A DNA stretch of 64,000 nt from Otis tarda (Eukaryota; Chordata; Aves; Otidiformes; Otididae), in assembly GCA_026413225.1 (NCBI GenBank), contig CM048553.1, positions 98,616,190 to 98,680,189 of the forward strand, given 5' to 3'. Shown in pieces: positions 35,175-49,000 of the stretch; positions within the stretch are counted from its first letter, which is position 1; the number at the start of each line of letters is the position of its first letter. A program made the translations under genes and the position numbers. Under the pieces are notes generated by a model, which was not told where the DNA came from, did no database searches, and saw nothing but the letters and a program-made list of their open reading frames with translations.

Positions 35175-36965
35175 TACTGAGTGGTTTTTGTCAACCTCTC
35201 TGTTTTTCCTTCCAAATCCATAGCTTGCTAAGAAACAATGGCTGCTTTAGTGCAGAAGTTGACCATGAAGGCTGTTCTTCTGTTCCTGTTTAGATTTTGA
35301 AATACATTTAATACATTTGAGGTGAAGTCAAACAGCAGTCTTTCAGAACTGTTGCATCTTTAGCATGGTTTCCCTCTCCGTTGAAACTGCATTTGATGAA
35401 CACAATTGTTGTTTTTGACAAGGGAAAACTTCGGGAGCCCCTGCAACTCTATTTTAATGCTGGGCTTAGTGCTTCATTTTCTGTTTCCAAATGCAAATCA
35501 GATTTCATCCTGTCAGTAAATAAATTAACAGTTGCATTTAAAACCTAATTTGTACACAAAATAAAATGAGTCCAACTCCTTAGAAGTCTGCTTGGCCTGT
35601 AGCGCTGAGATAATACAAAATGGAAATGTGTTCAAGTCTAATATGTTGTAGATGATTTGTACATCATGAAGGATAACAGTTATACCGGAATGTGCTTGTT
35701 AAATTCCAAACATGCAGTTTTGCTTAGTGCTTGACTCTTGTATTTTTTGATTTTGCAGCAGTGGTTGGTCTCATGTTGTATGAAAATTGCTTTGATTTTC
35801 CCATGTTCTCCAGCAAATTAACACACTGTAGGTTGTTTACTGTAAAAGAACAAAATAGTTTTGATGAGTAACTCGTGGATAAAAATAAGTTTGATCTACA
35901 CTGGGTTTTGAGGTGTCATAAACAATGAATCTACCAGCAAAAGAAGGTGCCTTTTTCCTGACAGCTCAGTGTTGATTATCTGTAAATTGAGTTTGGTTTC
36001 AGTGGCACCTGGTACAGCTTACACAGAATGCTACTGAGGATGTTTAACGCTGCCCATAATAATGGAGTTTAACCTGAGCTTTACCCTCAAAAATGAATTA
36101 AGGTTTCCAGGCTGACAGTTCAGTCACTAACACAATGCTCTTGGCTGAGCTTGCTGAACAGCAGCAAGAGATTTTGTTGAGCAATACTCAGTTTCTAGAA
36201 GGCAGGGGAAACGAGTGCAGGGCTGAAGCGAGTACTCTCTGAATTACTAGAAAGCGAAAATGAATGTCAGCTGACCATTCCCTTCAGTTTTGAGTCCAGC
36301 TGAAAGAATGCACTGATTCAATGTTTTTATTTACTGTAATGGGCTACAAATAATCTGTGTGCTTTTCCTTTCCCAGTTTTGTAGAGAGTGGATGCAAACA
36401 TTTCAGTACTTTATCCCATTCCAGCCACAGGGTCAGCCCAAGTGCAAATCTGAACATTTCATTGAGGGGGAGAACCCAGCACTCTTAAGGACGTCTTTCT
36501 AATGCCAAGAGCTGCAAAACTTCCCCCTTTACAACTCTGTAAACACACTTCAGTGTCCACAGTGAAAGAAAGCCCAGCTTATATGTCTGGCCTGCTGCAG
36601 AAAGCTTCTTTAAGTGCAATTTACCGAATTGACAAAAGGCATCTATTTAACTAAAAAAATATATTTTAAAAGGACCGGCTTTCAGGTTCCAAATTGTTTT
36701 AATTGTAACAATTGTAAAGGCCCTATTTTTCCAGAATATTTTTGAGGCACCTACCCAATGTCTGTATGTCCCCTCGCACGTTCCTTTTCCACCTGTCGCC
36801 CTCTGCCCCCCTTACTTATTTGTAGGTTTCCTTTCAATGCCTTCTGCGGCCCTGCTCCCAAGTGTCTGGGCTGCTTATACCAATAGGTTAACCGGGTTTG
36901 GTGTCAGTCTCCCGTTACAGATTTGTCACTGGGTGCTTTTCCCACTGCCTATACAAACATTAAAA

Positions 36966-37006
36966 CTAGGGCTGACAGTCAGTCTTCACCTTCCCAGATG
37001 TACCTT
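36966..37006 (-). CDS. INVS: INVS probable last coding exon (12 codons plus stop)
   Basis: The acceptor TTGATTCTTCTCTTGCAG just above 37006 is strong. Joined to the previous exon it gives a Glu codon, then GTSGKVKTDCQP and TAG at 36966-36968. The joined end LVSEGTSGKVK can be aligned with human LLENSGRSK, but the human tail continues about 20 residues further. The exon is too short to prove by homology; another in-phase candidate exists at 36127-36194 with a weaker match. Confidence 0.55.
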
Positions 37007-40000
37007 CTGCAAGAGAAGAATCAACCTGAACAGTCCATTCGGACCTTACTCCAGGCACCGACGTCAGAAAGAGAGTAGCTGGCATTAGCCACTGACAGCT
37101 CTGAACTTTTCCAACAAACGTAATGTTGTCATGCACAAAGGCAGGCAGATGAAAAACATGTTATTGTCTTTAAGTGAGGGCTAAAGTTCCCTGAGCGCCT
37201 ATTAGGTGAATAAAAGTAGGTAGTGTTCTAAAGGAACTGGGCAGAGTTCCTATCGCTATCCTATTCGTCACCAAGTTATGAAGGCAAAGGACACTCAAAC
37301 CTGGAAAGAAAGCCTTTTTATTTCAGGAGACAGGGAGACCTGTTGTCCTGAAAAGAAGTTAATCGAAAAGGAGCATTACTTGCTAAAGCTCTTTTAAATT
37401 CTAGATTCACATCTGCATGAAGAGGTGGGAATCAAACACCTGTCTGGTCATGCTTCTTAATTAAAATAGTTTTCAAACAGTGGATGAAAAAAGCCTCTGT
37501 CTCTTAGCGAGGCAGAAAATCACCCATAATTCTAACAGACTCAAGGATAGGGCTCCTGTCAGATTTCCTTTTGATGCCATTCGTTAAACTATTTTTGCCT
37601 CCCTTTGCAAATTATCTGAGCTACTCTCCCTGAAGCATTTGCTTTGTTGCTATCTGGCTGTGGCCTGCCTCTGCGCTACATGTGATACAGCCATGAAGAC
37701 CAAACGGCCAGTGAGCCGCTAAATCCTCCCATGGTGACACGCTAACAGTACTACCGCTCCCATCCCCAACTAAGTGCATAATACACTTGGAAAAAGTCTT
37801 TAAAATGGCACTTAGTAAGGAAGAAGAAGGGAGAGATGGCAATGTAGTCTAACTTGACTTTTAAGCTAGCTGTCAATTAATGCCACACGCGTGACACTTC
37901 CAGCCTTTAAGGACCTTGCTAATACCTTTAAAATCTGTTTTCTGATGACATTCCCTATTATGTGGTGTAGCCCCATGTGTTTGCCTGCACGGTTTGTGAC
38001 AGTCCTGATCGTGCCAACCCTACTGTCCCCATACCAGGTCCACACATAAAATTTCAGTTATAAACAGAACTAAGGCTTTCCCTAGGAAGACCTGGTAATG
38101 CCCAAGTTAAGCAGAAAATTAATGCATTATTTTGTTAGAGCCTTAAACTTACTGCAAGTAAAATTCTATGAAATCATTGAGGCTCTGTGCACAGCGCAGG
38201 AATCCCATTATGCCATTTCAGAAGAAAGGGCAGAGGCCAGATGAGTAACTTTAGATTCTCAAGTTTTCATCTATGCACTAAACCATGTACTTCTCACAAA
38301 TGTGTGTAAATTCTTGGCAACATGCAGCAACCTGCTCTCTTTACTTCTATAGGACTAGTAAATATTTCTGCTGCTAAACAAAAGTATGAGTATCTGTAAG
38401 TAATTCACAACACGTGAATATTATTTGGCTTATCACTGTACAAGTCCACTACATTAAGGTCTTTCCTATTAGCAGCCCAATGAAAATAGATTTTCATATA
38501 AATAATTCAACATAAGGATAAAAGTGCAGTGCTCGGATAAGTCCAAAAGTAGTGAAAGAAAGCGTGCAGTCACAACAGTGTGGTAGTAGTAATGTGTTTT
38601 GATATGAGATCCCAGTTCTTAAGCAGATTTTTTTTTTTGCTTTTCTAAGATGAAACCAATCTCACATATATATAAACATTAAAGTATTCTTAAAATCTAT
38701 GTGTCCTACCTGAGACCAGCTGCACATCAGAAAGTTTCAGCTTAGAAGGAGGTCTTGTTGGCTGATACACTTTGCCTTCTTGAGAACGTCCTTTAACAAA
38801 CAATATGAACAGCTCGGTGTTTATTCACATAAATATGTGGTTATGTACAGCTATAAACTATTTTAAGTAGGCTACAGCATTACTTTATCCTAAAAATTAT
38901 CCTCATTAATGATGAGGAAGCTCATAAGACAATCTAGATGACAACTGCAATTGAACTTTAACTAAAGTTCAAATACATCTTGCAGTTGCTATAAAAAAAA
39001 GAAGGAAAATAAAATTATTAATTAGCTTTAGCTATTTATTTATTTTATCCTTTTTAGCTATCTAAACTACAGAGCCATGACAGAAGCGACTTACCACCTG
39101 CTAAAGTACCTAGAGTTAGCACATTCTTACTCCATCAGAGCTCCACACTGTGAAGGAACTCAAGGTTTAAAAGCAATGCCTTCCCTCTACCCTTCCTTCA
39201 AGAGGCATTCCTCTGCACCGTGCCCATTCAGGCACAGCGCAAAGCAGTGCAGTGTTACCATGAAAGATGATCTTGCTCTTCCAGTAAAGACCAGCTGTCT
39301 TCAAACAGGAACGTTATTAACATGGAACAACACCATATTCTTCAAACAGAAGTATTTTAAAAACAATACAAAACAAAACAATGCTTAAAAAAATTAAACC
39401 GTGGTCTAGCTAGCTACTGTGCATCAATGCAGCCCACTATCCCCAGTTTAACTGCTCTGTTCTCTTTCCACATCAATATATGTGAGCAGCTCTGGCAACA
39501 GAATTTGGTTACCCAAGACCCATACTGGAGTAATGCTACGTGGTGATTCAAAGAGTTTTAACAGCAGCCTTTTTAAATCACAGAGATTCTGGGGCTTTTT
39601 TCAACCTGAAACAGAAATACAATTACCCAGAACACCTGAGATTCAGACTAATTTTTTATAAATAGTTGAAATCCCTAACAAATAGGTAAGAAATGTATAG
39701 AAGAATACACTCTGTTATAAAAATAAAAGTGCAGCTATTTAAAAGAAACATAGTAAAGACAAAATTACCATATATCTGCTTAAGGATGGACTGCTTGCTG
39801 GTTTTTACGGCTGAGCTGGTTTTGTTTATAGATTTCAGATTTTTACATGAAGGAACTGATTTCAGAGGGCTATGGTTCAGCTGTTTCTTCCAAGCAACCT
39901 GAATGAAGAAGGCAGCTGTCTCTTGTCTCCATTTGTCTTCATCTTCTTTGCACTGCCGCTTAGCACTAAGAAGCTGAAACAACTCCTGTCTTAGCTGGTA

Positions 40001-43000
40001 ACTAGAGAGCAGAAAAGAGAAGAGCACTTGTTTTAGGTGACCTGTTTTAACTTCAGTGCTTTCCACGCATCAGTTCACATGGTGGCTTACATGAGTAACT
40101 TTGAAAACAGAACTCCCACTGATGTGCTAAGTCATTTGGATGAGAAATGTTTGCTCAGAAGAAAAAAGTAGGAGCTGGGTTCAATTCTTTCATTATTTCA
40201 CACAGTCAATAAAGATATGGCATTACAGGTATAAAACGTTACAGTATTGCAACATCAGCTTATCAACTGCTTTATAACATACAGAAAATCTGGAGGAGAC
40301 AAAAACCTGTAAATATTTATGATCTAACAGTATAACCAATATTGTTTTCTCATTTTTACGACATTCACAGCTTAGCGACGCCCTTTTTTCTTGTGTGCCT
40401 TACCACTTTGTATTCTCAGTCAGTCAGTGCAAGAGATGAGCCAAATCTGCCTCTTAGGGGTTCCACTGCACACTTCCTCTACAGCAAACAGGGCTGCTTT
40501 CCGTCCCTTCCCTGAAGATGTTCCCCTCACCTTGTTTTCGGCAATCTGTTCTTACTTTTTTCCCCTCCCCTTCAAAGGCTCCCCCTCTCCCGACCCAACC
40601 TTGCCACAGATGCTCTGATCCGACACGCAGTCCCAGCCCTGCTCAAAGTGGCAACAGTGGACTATCTGTCCTTCTTCCCACTTCAGTGGCTAATGGCACC
40701 AGCAACAAGTTGTTTACTTTCTTTTTCCTTGAATCAGATATAAGTATTCAATCAGATATCGGCATTTCACACTGACAAGTCAATTAACTGGCCTAACAAT
40801 TAACTCTGAATCTTCCCAGTACAAACGTGTTGCAAATGAGCGCTGAGTAACGCTTGTAAAATATTAATTACAAGTCTTTGGTAATGGGCCAGGACACATT
40901 GATCATCATCCGCTCTGGCATTCAAAAAGGCTTCTACTGGATGTCCCCCAGTAAAGAGAATGAGGAAGGAGGGAGAAAGAGGTGATTTTGTTCTGTTTCT
41001 CCACCTGCAACAAGTTCTAAATTAAAATAAAAGATAACACTGCTAGATATAAATTGTTTAAAGATATGTCATAAGCCAATGAACTATGTAATTCAAACAA
41101 AACAGAGCTACATACAGAAAATGAGCACATAAAAGCACAACAGAATGCCAAAAGGGGATGATCTGCTCAGTTACAGCCCCAATAATTTTTAACTTTCCAT
41201 CAGGTTAGTAAATTACCTCTGTGAAATTTGCTGGGTGGGACAAATATATTTAATCCTAATATAGTGGAGCTTCAGAATTTAGGCACGTACTCTTACACAG
41301 CTCATTCAAGTACGTAACAAATGTGGGGAGCAACTCATCTTACCAGTAAATGTCCACAGTGCCTACAAGCTGCAAAGCCCCATATGAATTCAGAACGGGA
41401 GCATTATTAAGAGACAGAAGGAAAAAAAAAAAAATCTAGTTTTGTTAAATAACACGTCACTTCGAACTTTTCAGTGGGGTAAGAGAGGAAGAGAAAGTGA
41501 AGGGGGTGGGGGCACAATTACAATGACTTGCTAACATAGCTTGAGCTAGGGATGGGTTACGTGAATACCGCTGCAGGAAAAACAATTAGGGAACTGTTTT
41601 ATACTTGAGCAGAAAATAATAGGAAGCTATTCTCTTGGAATTCGGTAATTACTGCCGGAAGCCTTTGCTGATGCGCGAAATGACCCATTCACAGGCACTC
41701 CACCTTTGCACCCAGCTATAATTTCATGTTTGTACAGAACTTCTGGTAGTTTTTAGCAACAAGAAAACAACTGCGAGGCTGCGCCACTGAGAAGATGTAG
41801 GCAGTTATCTTTAGAGCGTGTGCACATTTTTTACATTCAGCTGTCCTGTAACAGATCAGTCTGGTTCTCGCGAGAAGAAAAGAAGATTGAGACTGAGTTC
41901 GGTGCTCTGTGAATCTGATGTGGTGCCTTAACAAAATACCCAAGGCTTAGTCAACAAAGCTACTGCATATAAAAGAAAAGTGGAATATATGTGCAGAGTG
42001 ACAAAGCTGGCAAATGGTATTCAGAATAATTGTTACAGAAGCTCTAATCTTAAAAACCACTGCTGGTCAAAGTATGCGTAGCACAATAACATATTAAAAA
42101 TTATGGTTCGACTCTAGCAGGAGAGCAACGGCGACAGCAAGAAACTTATTTCCAGTTTCTGTGGACTCACTGCAGACCCCAGAGAACAGCACAGGCCTCA
42201 GTGTCCCCCATGAGAGAGCGAGCCAGACATGGAACCTGTAAGCCTCAACGAGCAGGATAAGCAATTAACCTTTGGCGAACCACACACCTTAGAATACACT
42301 TTTGAGGACTACATTTATAAAGTTTGTGGACGGTGGGAATTGAAACATTTTCCCAAGAAAGGCAAGTTTCGTATACTTAGGTCATAAATAGCAAACAGAG
42401 AGCAAAGATGACAGAAGTACAGAAATAGGTGATACTGTACAGAAAAGTTAGAATTTTCACCAAAAAAAAAGAGGCTCAAAAATAAATTAAAAATACTATG
42501 TTCCAAAATTTTAACTTTCACTGAAATAGAAATGTAGTCACAAAAGCCAGTGTAATTTTTATATCCCAAAACCAGTGAAGAGATAACCTGGAATATTACT
42601 GGACTGTAAATCCAACCGCATGCATGGAAATATTTAGACTGATCAGTAAAAGAGCTGGAGCAAACAGAAGTATTTGCTGAGCCAACACAAATGTTTAAAT
42701 GACCACATTTCAGTTTAGGAACAAATGGACAGCTGGCTCGGACCATGGGGTGTGTGGTCTGGTGTCTCCTCCCTAATAATGAGCAGCGTCAGCTCTTTCT
42801 GAGAAAGACAGGGCTTCTTCAGACTTCATAAATTAACTGTGAAAAGCAATGGGAGAAATACTGGTTCTCAAAACTCCACAAACAAGCAGCTAGTACTACT
42901 TGTCTCTTAGCTCCCTGGTGTTTCATACAGTAGGGAACACAGGTAACATTCCAGCTTGCAAAATAAGAAACAGGTGATTTTTTTAAGCCTGGAAGCACCA

Positions 43001-46000
43001 CTGAAGGCAGGCAGCACAACCTTATGCCTCTTTTTTTAGCTTTTCAGTGCTACGTGGTACTTGGTGAAAAGCTCTTTTCTTGTCAAAACAGCAGGCTTGT
43101 ACAGTAAGTGTCAATTCAGAACTGTCCTCTCTTAACTTTTGGTCCTGGCCTTGCTTGGTGTGGCCCAAAGGATGTTGCAGGAGTGGCTGAACAGCCCAGG
43201 CTGGCTGCCTCCTGCGGCTGGATGCCGTGACAAAGAGAGCAGAGCCTGCTCCTCCAGCTGCGAGCGCTCCCCTCTGCTCCGTGCTGCGGCAGAGCAGGTT
43301 GGATGCAGACGCTGCCCTGCACTGGGAACACGGCGGGTACGCGGCTCCTGGCATAGTTGTAGGGAGAAACAGCCCTTGGGAATTTGTCTGCGAGGGAACC
43401 AAAGCTTCCAGCACGATCCAGAAGAAGGGGAGGTCTACCAGTGACTCCGCATTTACTCTGCAGGCAGTTGGGCATTAAGATCCGATTCTGCTCTTGCAGG
43501 AAACTTGCAGGTTTCCCAGGGACGAGTATAAAGGCCACTACTACCCTCTATATGCTCCCAGACTTCCACCAGCTGCTCTCTCCGATACAGTTTGGTTGGT
43601 GGAACAATTTTTGCATCACTCCTGAACTATACCATAGGGTGTGAGAATCAAGTTCTCAAAGGAAGTTCCTTGTAATTTTTTCTTTAATTGAATACTAAGA
43701 AATATTAGAACATATATGAAACTGTTAAGATAGCGAGAGATCTGGAAAGATCAGTTATTAGTAACAATCAGCAATTTATAGTTTTCTGCATCCACACAAA
43801 AACTGAAGAAAATTACAGTAAAAAACAGGAAATGAGAATTTTACGTATTATATGCTTCACCTACAGCTGCCATACTCTTGCTGCCAATTTTGGTAAGAAA
43901 TTAAATATTAAGGAGCACATATATCAAGAATGACTGTATTTCTGAGGTGGAAACTCATGCATTCATGAAAGCAGGATGCCATGGAAAGCAAACACTGGGA
44001 CATCTCGCTCTCTCCTGTCTGCTGCTTCTGCAGAGCAGTCATTCCTGCTGAATCGAGTTATTCCAGTTAGCTTCAAATTTTGGCAATGAACTCCACCCGA
44101 GCTTCCAAATCTCTTCTGGTTTGGTTAACCAATGAAAAGTCAGATCAGGATACAATTTCAGGTGTGTCAGGAAATGGTGGTGAACGATCTGGTTACAAAA
44201 ATCTTTTAAGGGAAAGCCCTATATCCCTACATGTGCAAGTTTGCTAATGAACGCGACAGAAGTGAACTCTAGGCTTTGGCAAATCTTGATTGGCACTCTC
44301 TGAATACATATCAGGGCTTGAAATAGAATTTTACTAACTTCTCTAATTATCAGAAGTCATCACTTACCTTGCACTTTTTATGAAGTTACTAATGTAATTC
44401 TAGGTGACCGCAACTCACTTCCATTTGTTTGGTGAAAGATTATTAAATTCCTGGTTTAGCACTTGTAATGTTGTAAGCAAAAAGACCAAATAAAGCGCAT
44501 TGCTAACAAGCCTAATTTAATTTACACCTAATTGTATCTCACTCTTCTCTAGCTACTGAAACAGTAGTCTTACCTTCTCCATGTCCTCTGTATGACTGTA
44601 GCAGCATAGTTCTTCTTCCGAAACAGCTCTTTTCTTTTTCTTTCTTTTTCTATTATCTGCATTCGAATCTCTAAAGGGATCAGTTCAATATTTGTATTTT
44701 CCCATGTGACAGAACATAATTGATCATCTGCATTCCTGGATCCAATTACGCCCGTTTTTTCCGAGTTCAAACTATCATCGGGAGCAGAACATGATGCTGG
44801 GTTTCTTGGCACAGTTCCGGTAGGTTCTGCCTCAGCAGGCAATAAAAGGGAGGTCTTTTCTGCTAGTTTGTTATCTCCTCCTTTGTTAGTTTGTTCTACA
44901 GCATGCATGATGCCATTTCTGCTGTTTACAAATACTGTTTTGGCACTTCCCGGTCTACTAGAGCCAGCTGGTGAACATCGCTCATCATTTACCTCTTTAT
45001 TTCTGGATTTCTGCTGATGCCTTTTGCCTTTGGAAGCAGCTTCACACTGCTTTGAGTTTCTCGCAATTCCACCGGTACAACTGACGTTGCAGAAGAACAC
45101 AGCCGTTCCTTCACAATGGTCCCTATTGCCAGATGAAGACTGACTCTGATCTCTTAATTTTTCCCCAGCGCTAGCAGTCCTACAAGCTGAAGCATGCCTC
45201 CTGCTCCTCCGAGCACAAGTATCCGTTGCCTCGACAGTGCGCTCCTTGTGCTTTTCTCCATCCAGTTCTGTAGTAGCTGCAACCTGATGTTTCACTTCAA
45301 CTTTCGTTCCCTCTTTTGCTTTGCCACAACGGAAATGAACACAACTTGACTTGCTCTTGATGTGTTTCCTCAATGAATCTTTAGACAGAGAAATGGAAAC
45401 CAACATTCAGTCTCTGATCCAGCAAAACATAGTTTATGTCTCTAATTTTTTTGCTCAGTTACCTTTGAGGCACACTAGGATTTACTTAAATGAAAAAATT
45501 CTATAAGCTGAAAGAATCAGAAAAGGACATGATTGGCTGTAACAGTACAGTCCCAAACTTCTTTATTTGCTTACTGCTCTACAAGTATTTTTTGAGTTAG
45601 ATGTCTAAAAAAGTCACAGGGAGAAACTATTTCTTCACCTACCTGAAAATACTGGTCTTCTTCAAAGAAACAAGCTCACCCCATGGTGCAGGAATGCAGC
45701 CCCATGAACACATCTGTTTCTTCCAGTGAAGACACAATAACAGACCTTCCCTGTTTCAAACTTATTTGCTAAACTTCTGCCCTAGTCACCCTGCATCCTG
45801 GCATGTGATGGCAGACAGGGTAAACCACTGACCCAGGAAACCCAGAGTGCTTGGCTTCTCAGTACATTCCTTGACATCCTAAATGAAAACATGAAGTCCT
45901 TCTCATTTTTCCCTTGCTGCAAGATTTCTTTTCCAAGCCTAGGGTGGGAAAAGAAATCCTATGTGATAACTGCTTCTAAACACTCTTGTGAGCATGACTC

Positions 46001-49000
46001 AGAAGCCAGACTGGAGTGCAAAACTGAAAATCTCCATCTACCATCCATCTTCTGTTTTGTTAGGAAACTAACAGGGGAATGAGAAAACAGAGCAAACAGG
46101 ATGAAACGTAGCAAACAGACAGGGTGTTAATGGGTAGGTAAGAGGGGAAAAAGAAAAAAGATATCTTTGATATAATGAAGTCACAGAAAATCTTCCAGAT
46201 TGTCCAAAACCTGGTAAAACCATGCTATATTTTTCATCACTGTAACACTTTTACTGGATACTTCCTTGACTGGATAACAGAATATGGCAGATTAACAGAT
46301 TATACAGAAGAAACTCAGGATTTTCATAAACGATGTCTCCAACAGAGAAGATTTATCACGGTGACAAATCAGTATGGGCTGAGATGTTACTCTACCTTAT
46401 ATATGACTGTCATATGAGTAATTAGCCCTGTACGGTCTGTAACAGGAGAAAAAAATCTATTACTTTAATATATTTTAATGTATTAATAATTTAATTAATT
46501 CACTTGTATCTATTATTTTAATCTCCTACAAAGAAGAAGGAAATTCCCTCTTTCTCTTACACCAGGAGAACAGACAATTTTAAAAATGTGCCTTTTGAAG
46601 CCAATATTTCTGTGGGCATAACCCCACTCTTAACGAAACCAAGTACAAAATTGCCAGTGCAACAGTATAGAGTTGACAGTCAATTCAAACATATAAAATT
46701 TCCCGCACTGTCAGAATGCTACTTTGATCTCCCAACCTGTCATTCTGAACTCACCAAAACTCGCTACCTGGTTTGTTCATACGGCATGGAGGACGCATTT
46801 ACTGTAACACATTCCAGTTGTTAAAGTAGAATGTGAAAAACTTGCCAAACTGAACAACTAGATAACTGGAGAATGGAAAAACACATCATTTAAGTATTCT
46901 AGATCATCTTTAGAGTTTGAAATAAACTTTCTTAGATAGGAAGACCAAGCAATAACAAGTACAGAGCACAAAAAAACTTTTCTGTTGCCACTATAATTAA
47001 GGCAAATGAGATAACGTACATAAGAAAGAGAATTTCTGAGTGGAGAAGAGATCAGAAGAAACCAAAGAATCCCATAGATAATGTCAAATATCTTTAATCT
47101 CATTTTCTTCAAACAGTGCAAGCAATGGAACAACTCCCAGCAACCTGCTCTCACATATTTTAGGTATTTTTAGAGACACTGCAGGTATGGGTATTTTTGA
47201 CTACTTAAGATGATGGAACACACAGAGTAAAATCATCTGTATCTAGCTCTATCCTATATGAATGGCTTAAATAATGAAAAAACAAGAAATGATAGAAAAA
47301 CAGGTCCTATATATAAAACACACCTAAGACATGGACAAAAATGATAACCAGGACAACCAAAAAAAGATTACAAACCTTGCCTGATTTTATGACCTTCACT
47401 CTGAGGCTCTGCTGACAGGCAGCTCTCCTTTGGTGTCCCTTTGCTGTGACAAGCTTTAGGTGAACCTCTACTGTTTCTCCCTGGTGAAGTTTGCGAAGCA
47501 TTGAGGGACAGAGGTCTCTTACTCTGTATATCAGTTGGTTTGCTAGGTAACTGTGAGATGCTGGTAGTCTTCTCCCGATTTGCAGGACTCTGCTGTACTC
47601 GAAATCTATTTTGTTCCACGTTCTGCACCCCTTTCTGCAGCTTGGCTTCTTTTCTCTTACTTTCCTCTTCACGTTTCCTGTAATTACAGTGAATACCATA
47701 AGAATTCCAGAGACAAAATCTTGGGAGCATATATCTAACTTGAAAACACATTCCTCTCTAGAAACCTGACACTGCCACAATAAAACCTTGACTATAACAT
47801 CAGCTTTTTTTGTGTGTGTGAGAAAGGGACAGCTATTGCATTGAAGTGTCTTAGCTTGATCCAAAATAACAACTGACTTGCAGCTACAGTCCAATGAACA
47901 TCGAGTCCTTATAAGCCAGCTGCCCATTCAGTCTGCAGTTCATTTTAGAACACTCTCCTATTTAAAACAGTGAAACTTAGGGTTTTTATAAATACAGAAA
48001 AATGAAAAGCAAGATTTGAAAATATGTCAGAAGAGAAGAAACATTATGCTAATAATAGTGTTTTGAGTTATTAATGAACAATGCTTTAATATAAGCAGTA
48101 ATGCAATGCACTGTATTTGAAAATCAGAAAACTTGAAGACATAATCTCTTTGAAAATAATTTTTCATACCTACCTGTGTCATACTTAATAGAGACATTAT
48201 AAAGCAACTTCCAACTAGTTATAAATACTAACTTGCTGCTATATATTTATCATTGGTGGATAATTGCAGAATTTATTTTACATGAATGGATTACACATTA
48301 TACAAATGATAAATATTGAAAATATGTGACGTGAATTAAAAACTTGGGTGCACATAGTATGCCATTACAATTATGACATTTGGGTTTGGAAAATGAAAGA
48401 AGTCACGCATCTCTTAAACAGTGGAGATATAAAAGAGAATTTTGGACAAGGTTAGGAAAGGCGCATCTGTTGAATAAAATTTTGCAGCCTAGTTTGAACT
48501 ACAGTGGGATGTCATTACCCTTTTGCTTTTAAACTCTTTTTCCTACAAAGCAGAATAAACCAAATAGCACATAGCAAACATTACATATCTACCTACCATT
48601 GAATTTGTTTTTTTTAAATTAAGCACTGGTTGTGAGATGAAGTGACACTTCTCCTCTTGGAACGGACAGGTGGTAAATGTCGTATCATGTAGCTGCCTGA
48701 TATTTTAACTCCCTTCCAATGCTACAACGTAGTTTGCAGACTGTTGACACATTAGCTCACAGCACAGCAGGTGACAGGTTAGTTATGCAGCATGCCATCC
48801 TCAGTTCCTGCGAGTCCTATCAATGCCAGTCTGTGTCACTTCAGTGCGAGCTGCCAGGGAGAAGCCTTAACTTTATCTGTCAGTGCTATTTTATCAAGTA
48901 TGCTCTGCAGAAGCGGCTGATTGAACTTTGTACCTGAAAAGCTGCTAATTGATCTAAAAAATACACTCTGGGCAGCCCGAGGTTCAGTATTCCCTCTGGC

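Larger units (their letters stand above)
34696..36965. other. convergent 3' region between TEX10 and INVS (probably INVS 3' UTR in part)
   Basis: No coding exon is supported here. The two genes point at each other. If the INVS stop at 36966 is right, much of this stretch is INVS 3' UTR on the - strand, leaving only a few hundred bases or less between the two transcripts. The sequence is AT-rich and non-repetitive. Confidence 0.5.

Noticed and set aside
36127-36194. Alternative INVS last exon (acceptor CTGCCTTCTAG, in-phase 21 codons then TAG)
   Set aside because: Splice phase fits, but the peptide shows no similarity to the inversin tail, and the candidate at 36966-37006 has a better acceptor and a partial match.
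42315-42746. 143-codon open frame, - strand
   Set aside because: Phe/Ser/Cys-rich composition typical of random AT-rich sequence, no splice or homology support.
43022-43538. Overlapping - strand open frames of 130 and 140 codons as a separate gene or extra INVS exon
   Set aside because: No recognisable protein. INVS splices from 44574 to 40001 within IQ motif 2 exactly as in mammals. Open frames are expected in GC-rich DNA.
47307-47927. 206-codon open frame on the - strand, one of the longest in the window
   Set aside because: It overlaps the INVS exon 47376-47677 in a different frame; the inversin-matching frame is the shorter one.
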